The notes under the pieces: generated by a model
Told to the model about the DNA's origin: nothing
Seen by the model: only the letters and a program-made list of their open reading frames with translations
Databases searched by the model: none
Part shown: positions 23,205 through 31,966 of the stretch, one piece after another
Position numbering within the stretch: position 1 is the stretch's first letter
Layout: each line of letters starts with the position of its first letter
From: Candidatus Obscuribacterales bacterium
Lineage (GTDB): Bacteria > Cyanobacteriota > Vampirovibrionia > Obscuribacterales > Obscuribacteraceae
Length of the DNA: 38,134 nt
Direction of reading: 5' to 3'
Assembly: GCA_019752635.1 (NCBI GenBank)
Contig: JAIELX010000154.1
Coordinates: 1-38,134 of the forward strand
Translations under genes and position numbers: made by a program

Positions 23205-23537
23205 ATGGCATCGTTCAAGATTACATACTGCGGTTCTTGAGGATACAGACAAAGAGCAGCCGGTCTGGCCGCTGAATTGGAAAACCAGTTGGATGCAACA
23301 ACTAAAGTTTTAGTTTCATCCGGCGGAGTTTTTGAAGTTGAGTACGAAAACCAACTCATCTACTCCAAGAAGAAGCTGGGACGATTCCCGGAACAAGGTG
23401 AAGTAGTAAAAATCGTGTACGGACTGGACCAAGGGCTACCGTTGGCTGACGCGCAAAAACAAGCGTCGCTGGGCATAGCACCGCTACCGTCGTTTACCGA
23501 ATGGCTCACGTCATTCATAACGAGAAAGAAAGCATAG
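23205..23537 (+). CDS. selW: SelW-like selenoprotein (SelT/SelW/SelH family) with in-frame TGA = Sec12
   Basis: From ATG 23205 (GGAG 8 nt upstream) the frame reads MASFKITYCGS, then TGA at 23238-23240, then GYRQRAAGLAAELENQLD and on to the stop at 23537: 110 residues with Sec12. Cys9-Gly-Ser-Sec12 is the CxxU redox motif of the thioredoxin-like Rdx family; mammalian SelW reads YCGAUGY at the same place. Downstream, GGVFEVEYENQLIYSKKKLGRFPEQGEVV matches the family's FEV...SKK and GRFPexgEV pattern. A hairpin with a GGUCU loop follows the TGA (separate entry). It is probably a small cytoplasmic thiol/selenol oxidoreductase. Read conventionally, the gene would end after 11 codons or start falsely at TTG 23277. 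It is co-transcribed with the coiled-coil gene upstream. Confidence 0.88.
23255..23273 (+). other. Bacterial SECIS element
   Basis: AGCAGCC (23255-23261) pairs with GGCCGCT (23267-23273), with a single A-C mismatch, around the loop GGTCT (23262-23266). The loop begins 21 nt after the TGA, inside the window usual for bacterial SECIS elements. The E. coli fdhF SECIS, bound by SelB, has the same GGUCU in its apical loop. A competing fold (CAGAC/GTCTG) is weaker. Confidence 0.75.
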
Positions 23538-23563
23538 TTTCAATGTATCGAACATAAGACTAA

Positions 23564-23589
23564 AAGGGAGGGGTTTCGGCGCCTCCCTT
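23564..23589 (+). terminator. Hairpin after the selenoprotein gene
   Basis: AAGGGAGG pairs perfectly with CCTCCCTT across a 10-nt loop, 26 nt after the stop. The following ACTCTTA is only weakly T-rich. The remaining 23590-23778 holds no gene I can see. Confidence 0.5.
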
Positions 23590-23778
23590 ACTCTTAGGAT
23601 TGAATTGAAAAGGTCCGAGCCTATCAACCTACTATGCAGCACTATAGACAACTCGGGGACAGACTTCGAATCAAGATGTAAAGGACAAGCCCGTCGCTTA
23701 TTTTTCCTTGCAAATGGACGCGAATTGATCGGACAATATTAGATGTAAGAATAAAATGCAAAACAGTTGGATGCACAC

Positions 23779-24534
23779 ATGGAACTGCAAACTATAGACG
23801 CTTCAATCAGTCCTAACACTGACCCCCGCAGGGGTGGCGGCGGAATCTCCGTTGCTATCGACGGACCGGCTGGCGCAGGCAAATCAACACTGGCCAAAAG
23901 GGTCGCAGATGCGCTAGGCTACCTCTACATTGACACCGGCGCCATGTACCGGGCTGCAACGTGGGTCGCACTGGAGCAGAAGATAGACATCGCCAATCAT
24001 GATCTCGTCACGCGGCTAGTCGCCAACGCTGACATTCAGCTTGCCGCTCCGGATGAAAAATCGCAAGGCAAGGTGCGCGTTTTCGTCAACGGGTCGGACG
24101 TAAGCTTCATTGTGCGCTCTCGAATCATCACGAAATTCGTCAGCCCTATCTCTGCAATAGGTGGCGTTAGAACCATTCTTGCAGACAAGCAAAAGAAAAT
24201 TGGCGCAAACGGATCAGTCGTGATGGACGGCCGGGACATAGGCACAGTTGTGCTACCGCACGCCGAAGTAAAAGTATTTCTGACCGCAAGCCCGGAAGTG
24301 CGCGCGAAACGACGACTGAAGGACATGCAGCAAATGGGACAAACAGCAGATCTGCAAACAATTATCGAAGACATTAAAACGCGCGATCACATCGACTCTA
24401 CCAGGGAGATTGCGCCGCTCAAGCAAGCAGAAGACGCAGTGCTCATAGATACCGACAATCACTCAATCGATCAAGTGGTTGAGACAGTGCTGGAATTGTG
24501 CCGTCAAAAACTGGCGGCTCGTAGAGAACAGTAA
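23779..24534 (+). CDS. cmk: Cytidylate kinase
   Basis: The protein has 251 residues from ATG 23779; the in-frame TTG 23767 is less likely. ISVAIDGPAGAGKSTLAKRVA is the Walker A strand-loop-helix of CMP kinase, YLYIDTGAMYRAATW the NMP-binding segment, VMDGRDIGTVVLPHAEVKVFLTAS the conserved core, and PEVRAKRRLKDMQ the lid side. RDHIDSTREIAPLKQAEDAVLIDT closes the fold as in bacterial Cmk. It phosphorylates CMP and dCMP with ATP in pyrimidine salvage. The N-terminus carries about 20 extra residues before the first strand. Its neighbours are not pyrimidine genes. It converges on the proline-rich protein gene with a 10-nt gap. Confidence 0.93.
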   Translation: MELQTIDASISPNTDPRRGGGGISVAIDGPAGAGKSTLAKRVADALGYLYIDTGAMYRAATWVALEQKIDIANHDLVTRLVANADIQLAAPDEKSQGKVRVFVNGSDVSFIVRSRIITKFVSPISAIGGVRTILADKQKKIGANGSVVMDGRDIGTVVLPHAEVKVFLTASPEVRAKRRLKDMQQMGQTADLQTIIEDIKTRDHIDSTREIAPLKQAEDAVLIDTDNHSIDQVVETVLELCRQKLAARREQ

Positions 24535-24544
24535 AAACAGCAAA

Positions 24545-26299
24545 CTATTTTGGTCGAAATGTTATAACGACTCGCTCAGCGGTGAACCTGAGCCGGCCGC
24601 CGGTGTAAGTAGCGAGACGGCCTTCGTATCTGGTACCATTCGCATCAGTAACTATACGGCCATCCAACTGAGTTGAGCTAACCACGCGTTGCCTGTTAAC
24701 GTTGAGAAATCCGCCGACAGTGGTTGAGATCGCCCCGTCCTTACTCGCCCCGGGCGGCAAGGTAAGATTCATTTCGAAAGAGTCTTTGCCGTTAGAACAA
24801 GCATAGTGACCGTACATTGCTCTTTCCAGATGACCGCTCTGTTCGGCTCCCCCGGAAAGCACGGGGCGCATCTGACTGTGATCGGATACACCCGCGTGAA
24901 GAGTGCGCTTTAGCCCATGATTCTCCGCAGCACCAATTAATCGCACGCGATCTGCGGCGGGCAGGCTGTAAATGGAAGCATAGGGCTTCGCCGGTGCTTG
25001 CTGAATCATGTGACTATCTTCCACTGCGATAGAGAAGACTCTCGTGGATTCGGTCGCGTTCGCCTTCTTCGCGTGAGGCTCTTCTATCGCAGACGCAGAT
25101 TCCCGCGGAACGCTCGGCGCTATATCAATCGGCAACGGCATACTGGCGCTCCTCACCGGATGTGGGGGCTCTACACTTTGCGCTCGATTGCGAACAGGTT
25201 CCACTGGGGCGGTCACGACAGGCACTATCATGGGCTCTACCACATCGACGGACTTCGCCCTGATGGGAGCCGGCGGCGGCGGGGAGTCCGTCCGGCGGTA
25301 GTTATGGTCGATGGGCACGGGCGACGGCCTCGTTGACCGCGTGCTTTCGATCTTTAGCGGAGCAGGCGCCGTTGTAGCCGGCTCCGGCGAGCGAGATTGC
25401 ATCGGCAAAACTGGCATTGCATCACTGGTGGCCAGATGAATAGTCTGGACAAGCATGTTTTCCGGCAGAGACGAGACTAACTGGCGCGGAGTAACTTCCG
25501 GAAGGCTCACAGCTTCACGTTGCGATAAGGCCATTGGTTCAAGTGTCGGCAACGCAGCTAACGACGGAATTGACCTCGGCAATGGCTGCGGATTCGGAAC
25601 CTCATGAGCCACCGGAATGATCGGCTTCGGCAATGGTGCGGACGTCACGTTATCGTGCGGTACCGGCAAAATCGGCCGCGGCAATGGCCGTGGTGGAATC
25701 GGAAGATCATGAACCACAGGCATGATCGGCTTCGGCATCGCAAGTGCACTCTCAATCTCAGCAGCGTCGATTTTGGCGGAGGACTTTCCGCCCATAACAA
25801 AGTCACCGGATTTCTTCAAATCCTCGGCGAGCTGTCTGAACTTCTCGTCTGCAGCAGCCTCTTCCTGAACCTTAGTCATTTCGCGCTGGTAGTCTGCAAG
25901 ATGCACCCACTGAACTTGTGATACGCCCTCCGTTAACTGACGAGCGCCCTTCCGCTCCTCTGCGATACCGGATTCAATACCAGACACAATCCGCCCGGAC
26001 ACACCGCCGACAGCAGCATCCCCGGCAGAGTTGTCGTCAGACAAAGACTTCTCAAAGACAATCTGGAAACCAGTGACGCAGCCATCGCCATCCTTACAGG
26101 GTCTAAATCCCAACGACAAAGCCGTTGCGGGATTATACTTTCGTTGATGCTCAAGCTCTCTGAGGTACCCATCACGCGCGCCCTGCTGACTCCCGACGGC
26201 TACGTCACTGGCAGTGGTCGGTTCGCCGGTTTCAGGACGGTCATAGGAACGCTCATGCTCGGGTTGCTCGCCACCATTGCTCGTGAAAGTATTGCCCAT
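24545..26299 (-). CDS. Proline-rich repeat protein of unknown function
   Basis: The protein has 584 residues from ATG 26299 with GGAG 7 nt upstream. The N-terminal 190 residues are charged and helical with two Cys (PCKDGDGC). Residues of about 195-260 hold three to four degenerate copies of a roughly 20-residue unit built on PLPrPIxPVxHe (for example PLPRPILPVPHD and PLPKPIIPVAHE). A long Pro/Ala/Ser/Val linker follows. The last 150 residues form a folded-looking domain ending GGRLRFTAERVVITFRPK, with many beta-strand patterns. There is no signal peptide or membrane helix. The PxxP repeats could be an extended spacer or bind partners. I do not recognise the family; repeat-rich proteins of this style are what I expect in Obscuribacterales. 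Confidence 0.65.
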   Translation of the reverse strand: MGNTFTSNGGEQPEHERSYDRPETGEPTTASDVAVGSQQGARDGYLRELEHQRKYNPATALSLGFRPCKDGDGCVTGFQIVFEKSLSDDNSAGDAAVGGVSGRIVSGIESGIAEERKGARQLTEGVSQVQWVHLADYQREMTKVQEEAAADEKFRQLAEDLKKSGDFVMGGKSSAKIDAAEIESALAMPKPIMPVVHDLPIPPRPLPRPILPVPHDNVTSAPLPKPIIPVAHEVPNPQPLPRSIPSLAALPTLEPMALSQREAVSLPEVTPRQLVSSLPENMLVQTIHLATSDAMPVLPMQSRSPEPATTAPAPLKIESTRSTRPSPVPIDHNYRRTDSPPPPAPIRAKSVDVVEPMIVPVVTAPVEPVRNRAQSVEPPHPVRSASMPLPIDIAPSVPRESASAIEEPHAKKANATESTRVFSIAVEDSHMIQQAPAKPYASIYSLPAADRVRLIGAAENHGLKRTLHAGVSDHSQMRPVLSGGAEQSGHLERAMYGHYACSNGKDSFEMNLTLPPGASKDGAISTTVGGFLNVNRQRVVSSTQLDGRIVTDANGTRYEGRLATYTGGRLRFTAERVVITFRPK

Positions 26300-26404
26300 T
26301 GCAAATCTCCACTACTCAAACATTGACCGTTGGTTAATGATACTGATTATGTCTTACCCGCTGATTCTCCGTTCTCTCCGACATCCATACTCCGCTATCT
26401 GGAG

Positions 26405-27214
26405 TCACTCCGATTGCGGCTTTTCGAGAATTGCGCCCAAATGGAGGCAAAGCTTTCGGCGAACGACAAACGGCAGGGTCTGACACAAACTTTCAAGCTT
26501 CTCCACTGATTCCTTGGACATGCGCTTGAGCAGCAACTCGGTTTTCACAAAGCCATTCGTTAGCGGAGTCGTAAACAAGCGCACGTCACGTACACGCAGT
26601 CCACTTGCCTGTGCAAACTTATAAACTTCATCCTGATGAAGAAGGAAAATGTGTCCGTCGGAATTCGGCTTGAACTGCACAGACTCAAATACGGAGGGAT
26701 CTGGACAGTCCGAGAACTTCGGCAGCGTATTTAGCAGATACTCGCCGTTCGGAGTGGTCATCACTATCAGTCCACCAGGTTTTAACAACGTCGCCACCTT
26801 AGCTAGGAACTCGTCTGGATGCGCAACGTGTTCAATGATTTCAGTAATCAGAACAAGATCATACGGCTTTTGAATCGAGAGCTCAAAAACGTTTCCGGGT
26901 AAGAATTGAATTTTGCCGTGCGAATACTTCAGCTTGACGTAGTCCACTAACTCCGCTCGCAAGTCGTTCCAGGTAACGTCATAGCCTGCCTCTGCCAGAA
27001 GCAGGGAGAAATTCCCCTGTGCGGCAGCTACATCAAGAACGCGCCCCCCTGGAGGGAGAACGCTGGAAATCATCTCCAGCGTGTGCCTAAGTCGATTGTG
27101 ATACGCATAGGTGTATCCTTTGTATACAACTTCTCCAAACATCTCCTGACGATCGTATTCGTAGCTCTCGAGCCAACTTCCAGGCCAATCCGTACAGGGT
27201 GAGATCCTATTCAT
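26405..27214 (-). CDS. Class I SAM-dependent methyltransferase
   Basis: The protein has 269 residues from ATG 27214, preceded by a GAGAGAGGGA purine stretch; an in-frame GTG at 27238 is the alternative. The core has motif I GGRVLDVAAAQGNFSLLLAEAG (57-78), TWNDLRAELVDYVK with the ribose-binding acidic residue, PYDLVLITEIIEHVAHPDEFL (motif II with a catalytic-side Glu-His), and LLKPGGLIVMTTPNGEYLL (motif III). The E-H-x-x-x-P pattern and N-terminal aromatic segment fit the UbiE/UbiG-like Methyltransf_11/23 group. The substrate is unknown; relatives methylate sugars, quinones or lipids. It lies upstream of the proline-rich gene (same strand, 105-nt gap) and downstream of the helicase gene. Confidence 0.85.
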   Translation of the reverse strand: MNRISPCTDWPGSWLESYEYDRQEMFGEVVYKGYTYAYHNRLRHTLEMISSVLPPGGRVLDVAAAQGNFSLLLAEAGYDVTWNDLRAELVDYVKLKYSHGKIQFLPGNVFELSIQKPYDLVLITEIIEHVAHPDEFLAKVATLLKPGGLIVMTTPNGEYLLNTLPKFSDCPDPSVFESVQFKPNSDGHIFLLHQDEVYKFAQASGLRVRDVRLFTTPLTNGFVKTELLLKRMSKESVEKLESLCQTLPFVVRRKLCLHLGAILEKPQSE

Positions 27215-27288
27215 GCGGTCCCTCTCTCTCAGTTCCACTGCAGCTCTTAGCTTACCTCGGTTGTTAGAGGAATAAGCGCCTTGTGTGA

Positions 27289-29613
27289 TTAATAGTCTTC
27301 GCGCACTTCATCGCGTGCCAGCAGCCGCTCAGCATCAATAGCTTTCTGCGCTATGTTGGCAGGGACCTTGGGAGCAATAGCAATTTGGCGGCACAGATCA
27401 ACTGTCCGGCGTAGCGCCCTTACGACAATCCCTTCGTCAAAATAGGTCGCAAGTCGAATCTGCTCCCACGAAGCGCCCTCAACCCACATTTGCGTCAAGC
27501 CGCAAAACAGCGGGCTCGTTTCGACTGGAATTTCTATTCCGAAGTCGCGCTGAAGCATGAAGACTTTGCGAGCAAGCTTGTTAACCTTGTCCAAGACTAC
27601 TTCGACTCCAGGGCTTGTTCGAGCAGAGCTAACGTCATCAGGCCTTGATTGAGCGTCCGTAACCAGCGCAGTCAAAACCGCAGCAAACTCCGGAACCGTC
27701 AAATCATTGAGCAATCCGCTGATAATGACTTCGCTGATGAATAGCTCATTGGTGGCGCGAATTGATGCGGCCATTTTCCCTAAATCAGTTACGGTATCAG
27801 CATTTAAGTAGCCCTGCATTCGCAGGATGTTAGAGAGGCTTTCAAAGCCCTTCCAATATTTGATCGTTTCGGCGGAGATGCGACGATCCGTTTCCTTAAG
27901 TCTGTTCGTTAGCGTTCGTACGCGCTCACCTTGCTTGCTGCAAGGCTTCTGGACGGGACAACGATGACATGGCATGGCATGCGCCGAGCGGACAACCGCA
28001 TCGACTTCGCGTTGTAAATCCAACACAGCCCTGTCCATAGCGGGATCCGAGACTCCCTGCCCACCGCGCCGGATTAGCTTGATTTGCCTGGCTTTGGTAT
28101 TTTGCGCCTCGACTAAACGCCTGTAGGCCGGCAAGTCACCGATTTCATCGGGACATAGCGGCTTAGACAGATGCTCAAGCTCGGACTCAATGGTCATTTT
28201 TTGCTCGTACAGCGGCTCGAGCTCACGATTGATAACGAATTGACCAAAACTGCGCTCAATCAATTCTCGCGATTCCGCACCGGAGTGACGCTGGAGAAGA
28301 TTGAGGACCATGCCGTAAGAAGGCGTGAATCGACTTGACAGTGCATCGGGCGGCGCACTGGCCAACTTCGCGACATCTTCAACATGCTCAAAGGGATGCC
28401 TCAAAACAACAACGTGTCCGATTTCATCCATGCCACGGCGCCCTGCGCGACCGGACATTTGCAAGAATTCGGAAGCTCGTAGCATGCGGTGACCTTCATC
28501 CGATCGCTTAGAAATTGCGCTGATAACCGTAGTACGAGCAGGCATGTTTATACCAGCGGCCAGCGTCTCGGTTGCGAAAACAGCTTTGATGAGGCCCTTT
28601 TGAAAGAGCTTTTCCACCAGGACTTTCCAGCTCGGCAACATTCCGGCATGGTGAACGGCTATGCCTTTGTAGATATACGGTAAGTGCGGATGCGTGCGCA
28701 GATTGTCGTTAACTTGAATAAGCGCGTCAACTTCTTTGGCCAAGTTGCGCGTCTCTGCAATGGAAAGCAAGTTGATATCGTTTGCTTTCTTCATCAACTC
28801 TTCGCATCCGCGCCTGGAGAAGAGGAAATAGATAGCGGGCAACATGTCTTTCGACGCCAGATCCCTCAAGACATCGCGCGGGTCCGGCAACGCTTCCATT
28901 TTCCCGCGAGGCCGTTTTCCGGCAAAGCGGTCATGCTTTCTGGCGAAAAGAGACTTGATTTGACCGTTTAGACCACCACCGGTGTTATACAAATGGAACA
29001 ACTTTGCTCCAGCGAAGTAGTAGAAGTGCAATGGAACAGGACGGAAAGTCGACAAAACGAGCTTGGTCGGTCCATGAGTTTGGTCGATCCAATCGGTCAA
29101 CTCCTGCGCGTTTGCCACAGTGGCAGACAAAGCAACGAGCTGAATTCCCGGAGGACAATAGATGATTGATTCCTCCCAGACCGTGCCCCTCTCCGCATCG
29201 TTCATGTAGTGACACTCGTCGAGCACCACATGCGACACCTGCGCGAGATTCTTGTCCACGGCGCCAAGGTGAGTCCCGTAGAGCATGTTTCGAAAGACTT
29301 CCGTGGTCATCACCACTACCGGCGCATCACGATTGATCGAAATATCGCCCGTCAGAAGACCAACTTTGTCATCGCCATACTTTTTCTTGAAGTCACTAAA
29401 TTTTTGATTTGATAGAGCCTTGAGCGGAGTGGTGTAGTAGCAGCGCCGATTCTGCTCTAGCGCCATCTCGACGGCATACTCGGCTATTACTGTTTTTCCC
29501 GACCCGGTCGGAGCACAGACGACAACACTCTCGCCACGAGCTAAATGCTCAATTGCTTCAACTTGAAAATCATCAAGCGGGAAGAAGAAAAGTTTGGAAA
29601 GCTCTAGCGACAA
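27289..29613 (-). CDS. Ski2-like DEAD/DEAH-box helicase with Cys cluster
   Basis: The protein has 774 residues; the start is TTG, directly after an in-frame TAA, so no upstream start exists. The motifs in order are the Q-like FPLDDFQVEAI, Walker A APTGSGKT (34-41), TTPLKALSNQK, LTGDISIN, motif II DECHYMND, motif III LSATVAN, motif V AVFATETLAAGINMPARTTV and motif VI QMSGRAGRRG. The C-terminal region has CHRCPVQKPC, a Cys cluster known in the bacterial members, and a DSHCT-like helical end. Family members (Mtr4/Ski2/Brr2 relatives) unwind RNA in decay or processing; in cyanobacteria and actinobacteria this type is a single-gene RNA helicase. It is followed 75 nt downstream by the methyltransferase on the same strand. 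Confidence 0.92.
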   Translation of the reverse strand: MSLELSKLFFFPLDDFQVEAIEHLARGESVVVCAPTGSGKTVIAEYAVEMALEQNRRCYYTTPLKALSNQKFSDFKKKYGDDKVGLLTGDISINRDAPVVVMTTEVFRNMLYGTHLGAVDKNLAQVSHVVLDECHYMNDAERGTVWEESIIYCPPGIQLVALSATVANAQELTDWIDQTHGPTKLVLSTFRPVPLHFYYFAGAKLFHLYNTGGGLNGQIKSLFARKHDRFAGKRPRGKMEALPDPRDVLRDLASKDMLPAIYFLFSRRGCEELMKKANDINLLSIAETRNLAKEVDALIQVNDNLRTHPHLPYIYKGIAVHHAGMLPSWKVLVEKLFQKGLIKAVFATETLAAGINMPARTTVISAISKRSDEGHRMLRASEFLQMSGRAGRRGMDEIGHVVVLRHPFEHVEDVAKLASAPPDALSSRFTPSYGMVLNLLQRHSGAESRELIERSFGQFVINRELEPLYEQKMTIESELEHLSKPLCPDEIGDLPAYRRLVEAQNTKARQIKLIRRGGQGVSDPAMDRAVLDLQREVDAVVRSAHAMPCHRCPVQKPCSKQGERVRTLTNRLKETDRRISAETIKYWKGFESLSNILRMQGYLNADTVTDLGKMAASIRATNELFISEVIISGLLNDLTVPEFAAVLTALVTDAQSRPDDVSSARTSPGVEVVLDKVNKLARKVFMLQRDFGIEIPVETSPLFCGLTQMWVEGASWEQIRLATYFDEGIVVRALRRTVDLCRQIAIAPKVPANIAQKAIDAERLLARDEVREDY

Positions 29614-29849
29614 TTAAGCGTCCATGATTTCGCGGCTACGCTGTTGATGATAACATCCAAAGCTCAGTTCAACACTAGAATCGTTAGCCGAATTCGAGCA
29701 GACACGAGGCAATATCCGCACCGCCCCGTGCAGATATCCCTCGGATACCACGCAAAAAGTCTTCGCGGCACGCGCACCGCAGGCAGTGGCGCCAGGACCA
29801 GAACCCTTTCATCGCCGCCCTCGCGACCTATAGCCGGCGGGCTCTGAAT

Positions 29850-29884
29850 GACACTAGAGGGCGGAGACCCCGCCCTCTAGTGTC
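29850..29884. terminator. 15-bp perfect hairpin downstream of tRNA-Pro
   Basis: GACACTAGAGGGCGG pairs with CCGCCCTCTAGTGTC around a five-base loop (AGACC on the + strand). It lies 5 nt past the 3' end of the tRNA gene. No T-run follows on either side, so it may be a processing hairpin, a factor-dependent terminator or a repeated palindromic unit. Confidence 0.45.
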
Positions 29885-29889
29885 TGTTA

Positions 29890-29964
29890 TGGTCGGGACG
29901 AGAGGAATTGAACCTCCGGCCTCACCCACCCCAAAGGTGCGCGCTACCCCTGCGCCACGTCCCG
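29890..29964 (-). tRNA. tRNA-Pro(GGG)
   Basis: The reverse strand folds as a full cloverleaf. The acceptor stem is CGGGACG/CGTCCCG (7 bp, with the bacterial tRNA-Pro C1-G72 pair). The D stem is GCGC/GCGC. The anticodon stem CACCT/GGGTG carries loop TTGGGGT, giving anticodon GGG (reads CCC/CCU). The variable loop is AGGCC and the T stem GGAGG/CCTCT with TTCAATT loop. Discriminator A is followed by an encoded CCA. Confidence 0.95.
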
Positions 29965-30046
29965 CAAGTCCCCCTATTATAAGACCAGCCGCCGAAACTT
30001 GTCTTCAGTTATAACAAATCATTCCAGGCCCCTCTCCAGGGACGTC

Positions 30047-30316
30047 CTAGCGGGCAGTCATGAGCGCCCGAAAGGCTCGCCGGCGTATTCGCACGACCTG
30101 CGCCAATCTGTTCGGACAGGCGAATTCACGCTCAACCATCAAATACCCTTTGCTATCAGCAACGCGCTTGTTTTGGTAGGCCTCCGGATTAATCGAGGGA
30201 ATATCGCGCATGCAGGGATGCAGATGCAAGAATTCCCTCAACTTCAGCCTGAGTATTGCTTTCAGGTGATCATCAAGCATGTCTAGAGGAATAGCCTCTA
30301 TCAACACCGTCGTCAT
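30047..30316 (-). CDS. Small hypothetical protein
   Basis: The protein has 89 residues, starting at ATG with GGGGGCGG about 5 nt upstream. It is rich in Arg, Leu and His, with the segment LDDHLKAILRLKLREFLHLHPCM followed by a basic C-terminus (NRLAQVVRIRRRAFRALMTAR). No domain, signal peptide or membrane helix is recognised. Its good ribosome site argues for it and its arginine-rich composition against. It is on the tRNA strand and divergent from the asparagine synthase pseudogene. The rest of 29965-30569 holds only the promoter candidate at 30444. Confidence 0.4.
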   Translation of the reverse strand: MTTVLIEAIPLDMLDDHLKAILRLKLREFLHLHPCMRDIPSINPEAYQNKRVADSKGYLMVEREFACPNRLAQVVRIRRRAFRALMTAR

Positions 30317-30443
30317 CCAACCGCCCCCATATAGCCAGCTGATATGCTCGATACCGAGTACTCACAATACCTTCCAGAATTGTTGAGGAACTCTCACCAA
30401 ACAAACCGACATGAATGTACCAGACCTTAAGCGATTATCAATA

Positions 30444-30473
30444 TTGACATCAGCCCGAAAACTGAGATTTAAG
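30444..30473 (+). promoter_or_regulatory. Promoter candidate of the asparagine synthase pseudogene
   Basis: A perfect TTGACA at 30444-30449 is followed after 18 nt by TTTAAG (30468-30473), which matches TATAAT at four positions. The start codon of the pseudogene lies about 90 nt downstream. Confidence 0.35.
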
Positions 30474-31313
30474 AATGGTTTCAAAGGGATAAGCCGGCAA
30501 AATTCGGCGAAACAGCCTGATGAGTTATAGTTGAGTAGTGAATGACATTGAAACGAGCACCCTGAACTGATGTGCGGAATCGCCGGAATTGCTGGTCCTG
30601 ACGCGGCGAGGCATCGAGATGCTGTTGGCAAAATGCTGTCCTGCATGCAACATCGGGGTCCGGATGGAGACGGCATCTACATAGCACCAACAACGACTGC
30701 GTCTTAGGACACCGCCGGCTGTCTATAATCGACCTCTCCGATCTCTCAGCCCAACCTTTTTCCGTCCCGGGAGCCGGTTCGTTAACCTATAACGGCGAGT
30801 GCTACAACTTCCCGGAGCTAAAAGACGAACTGCAAGAGCAAGGCATTCGCTTTCGCTCAACCGGCGACACGGAAGTTGTGCTTCAAACGCTCCTGACCAA
30901 TCCCGAGCAGGGGCTGCAGCGCCTGAATGCGATGTTCGCCCGGGGTTTCCGGGATGAGCGAGCCAATCATCTTATCCTGGCGCGCGACTACTACGGTCAA
31001 AAACCCCTCTACTACGCCATAGCAGGTCAACTCATAGTATTCGCATCAGAAATTCGCGCACTCCTGGCCTCCGGACTGATCGACAGAAAGCTCAATGGCA
31101 GCACTGTGCGCAGCTATCTTTCATACGGCGCGGTTCAGGCACCGGAAACACCAACCGACAGTCGACGGCGTCAATACCTTTTTGGTCTCCAGGGCCGCTC
31201 GTGAGGCCGGCTTTAAAGTTGCGCTTTCCGGGCTGGGCGGCGACGAATTCTTCGGTGGTTACTCTTCATTCAGAGACGTACCGCGCATGTTAAAGCTGCG
31301 GCAGAAGCTGAAG

Positions 31314-31341
31314 CTGCTGCCACCACAACTGGTGGCAGCAG
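31314..31341. repeat. 12-bp perfect inverted repeat inside the pseudogene
   Basis: CTGCTGCCACCA and TGGTGGCAGCAG flank a CAAC loop. The stem lies in the KLLPPQLVAAVAS coding stretch of the pseudogene and has no T-run. Confidence 0.6.
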
Positions 31342-31938
31342 TCGCCTCGTTTGACCCGCACGGCAAAACAGTCAACAAAATCGCCGATATGAGTGCCGCT
31401 CCTGCAGACGTCGTCTCGCTCTATCTTTGTCGCCGCCGCATTTTTACGGCAAGGCAAGTCGACGTTTTGCTCAGGGAACACCTGCGCACAGGCCGCTGGT
31501 CTGCCGACATCCCGCCGAGCCGACTCCAGCGGGTTACCGAGTTATCGACCGGGCGCAGTACTTTCGATGCCATTTCCCGCCTGGAAGTATCCCTCTACAT
31601 GGAACAGATGCTGTTGCGTGACAGTGATGTAATGGGAATGGCAAATTCGCTGGAGATTCGTCTACCGCTTCTTGATCGTGAATTCGCCCGCTCTTCGCTG
31701 TGCATACCGGCGTCAAAGCGCATCGTCAATCCACCATCAAAGGCTCTCATGCGAGAACTGGTGGCACCATGGCAGCCTGCAGAAATCATGAACAAACCGA
31801 AGCAAGGATTCGTTTTGCCATTCGAACATTGGTTGCGAGGTCCGCTTAAGGACCGCATGGAAAGTGGCTTACAACACGCCAATGCCGATATGGGACTACA
31901 ACTGCAGACCGTCCAGGATACATGGAAGCGCTTTCTAA

Positions 31939-31966
31939 CCAATCCAGTCGGTACCGACTGGATTGG
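31939..31966. repeat. 28-bp perfect palindrome
   Basis: The half-site CCAATCCAGTCGGT is followed at once by its exact reverse complement, with no spacer. It lies in the pseudogene's NPVGTDWIG segment, about 60 nt before its stop. Confidence 0.85.

Noticed and set aside
23277..23537. 86-residue protein starting at TTG 23277
   Set aside because: It is the C-terminal part of the selenoprotein read from ATG 23205 through the TGA; it lacks the redox motif and a ribosome site of its own.
29644..29847. 67-residue open frame between helicase and tRNA hairpin
   Set aside because: Arg/Thr-rich, no ribosome site and no similarity to a domain; treated as intergenic.
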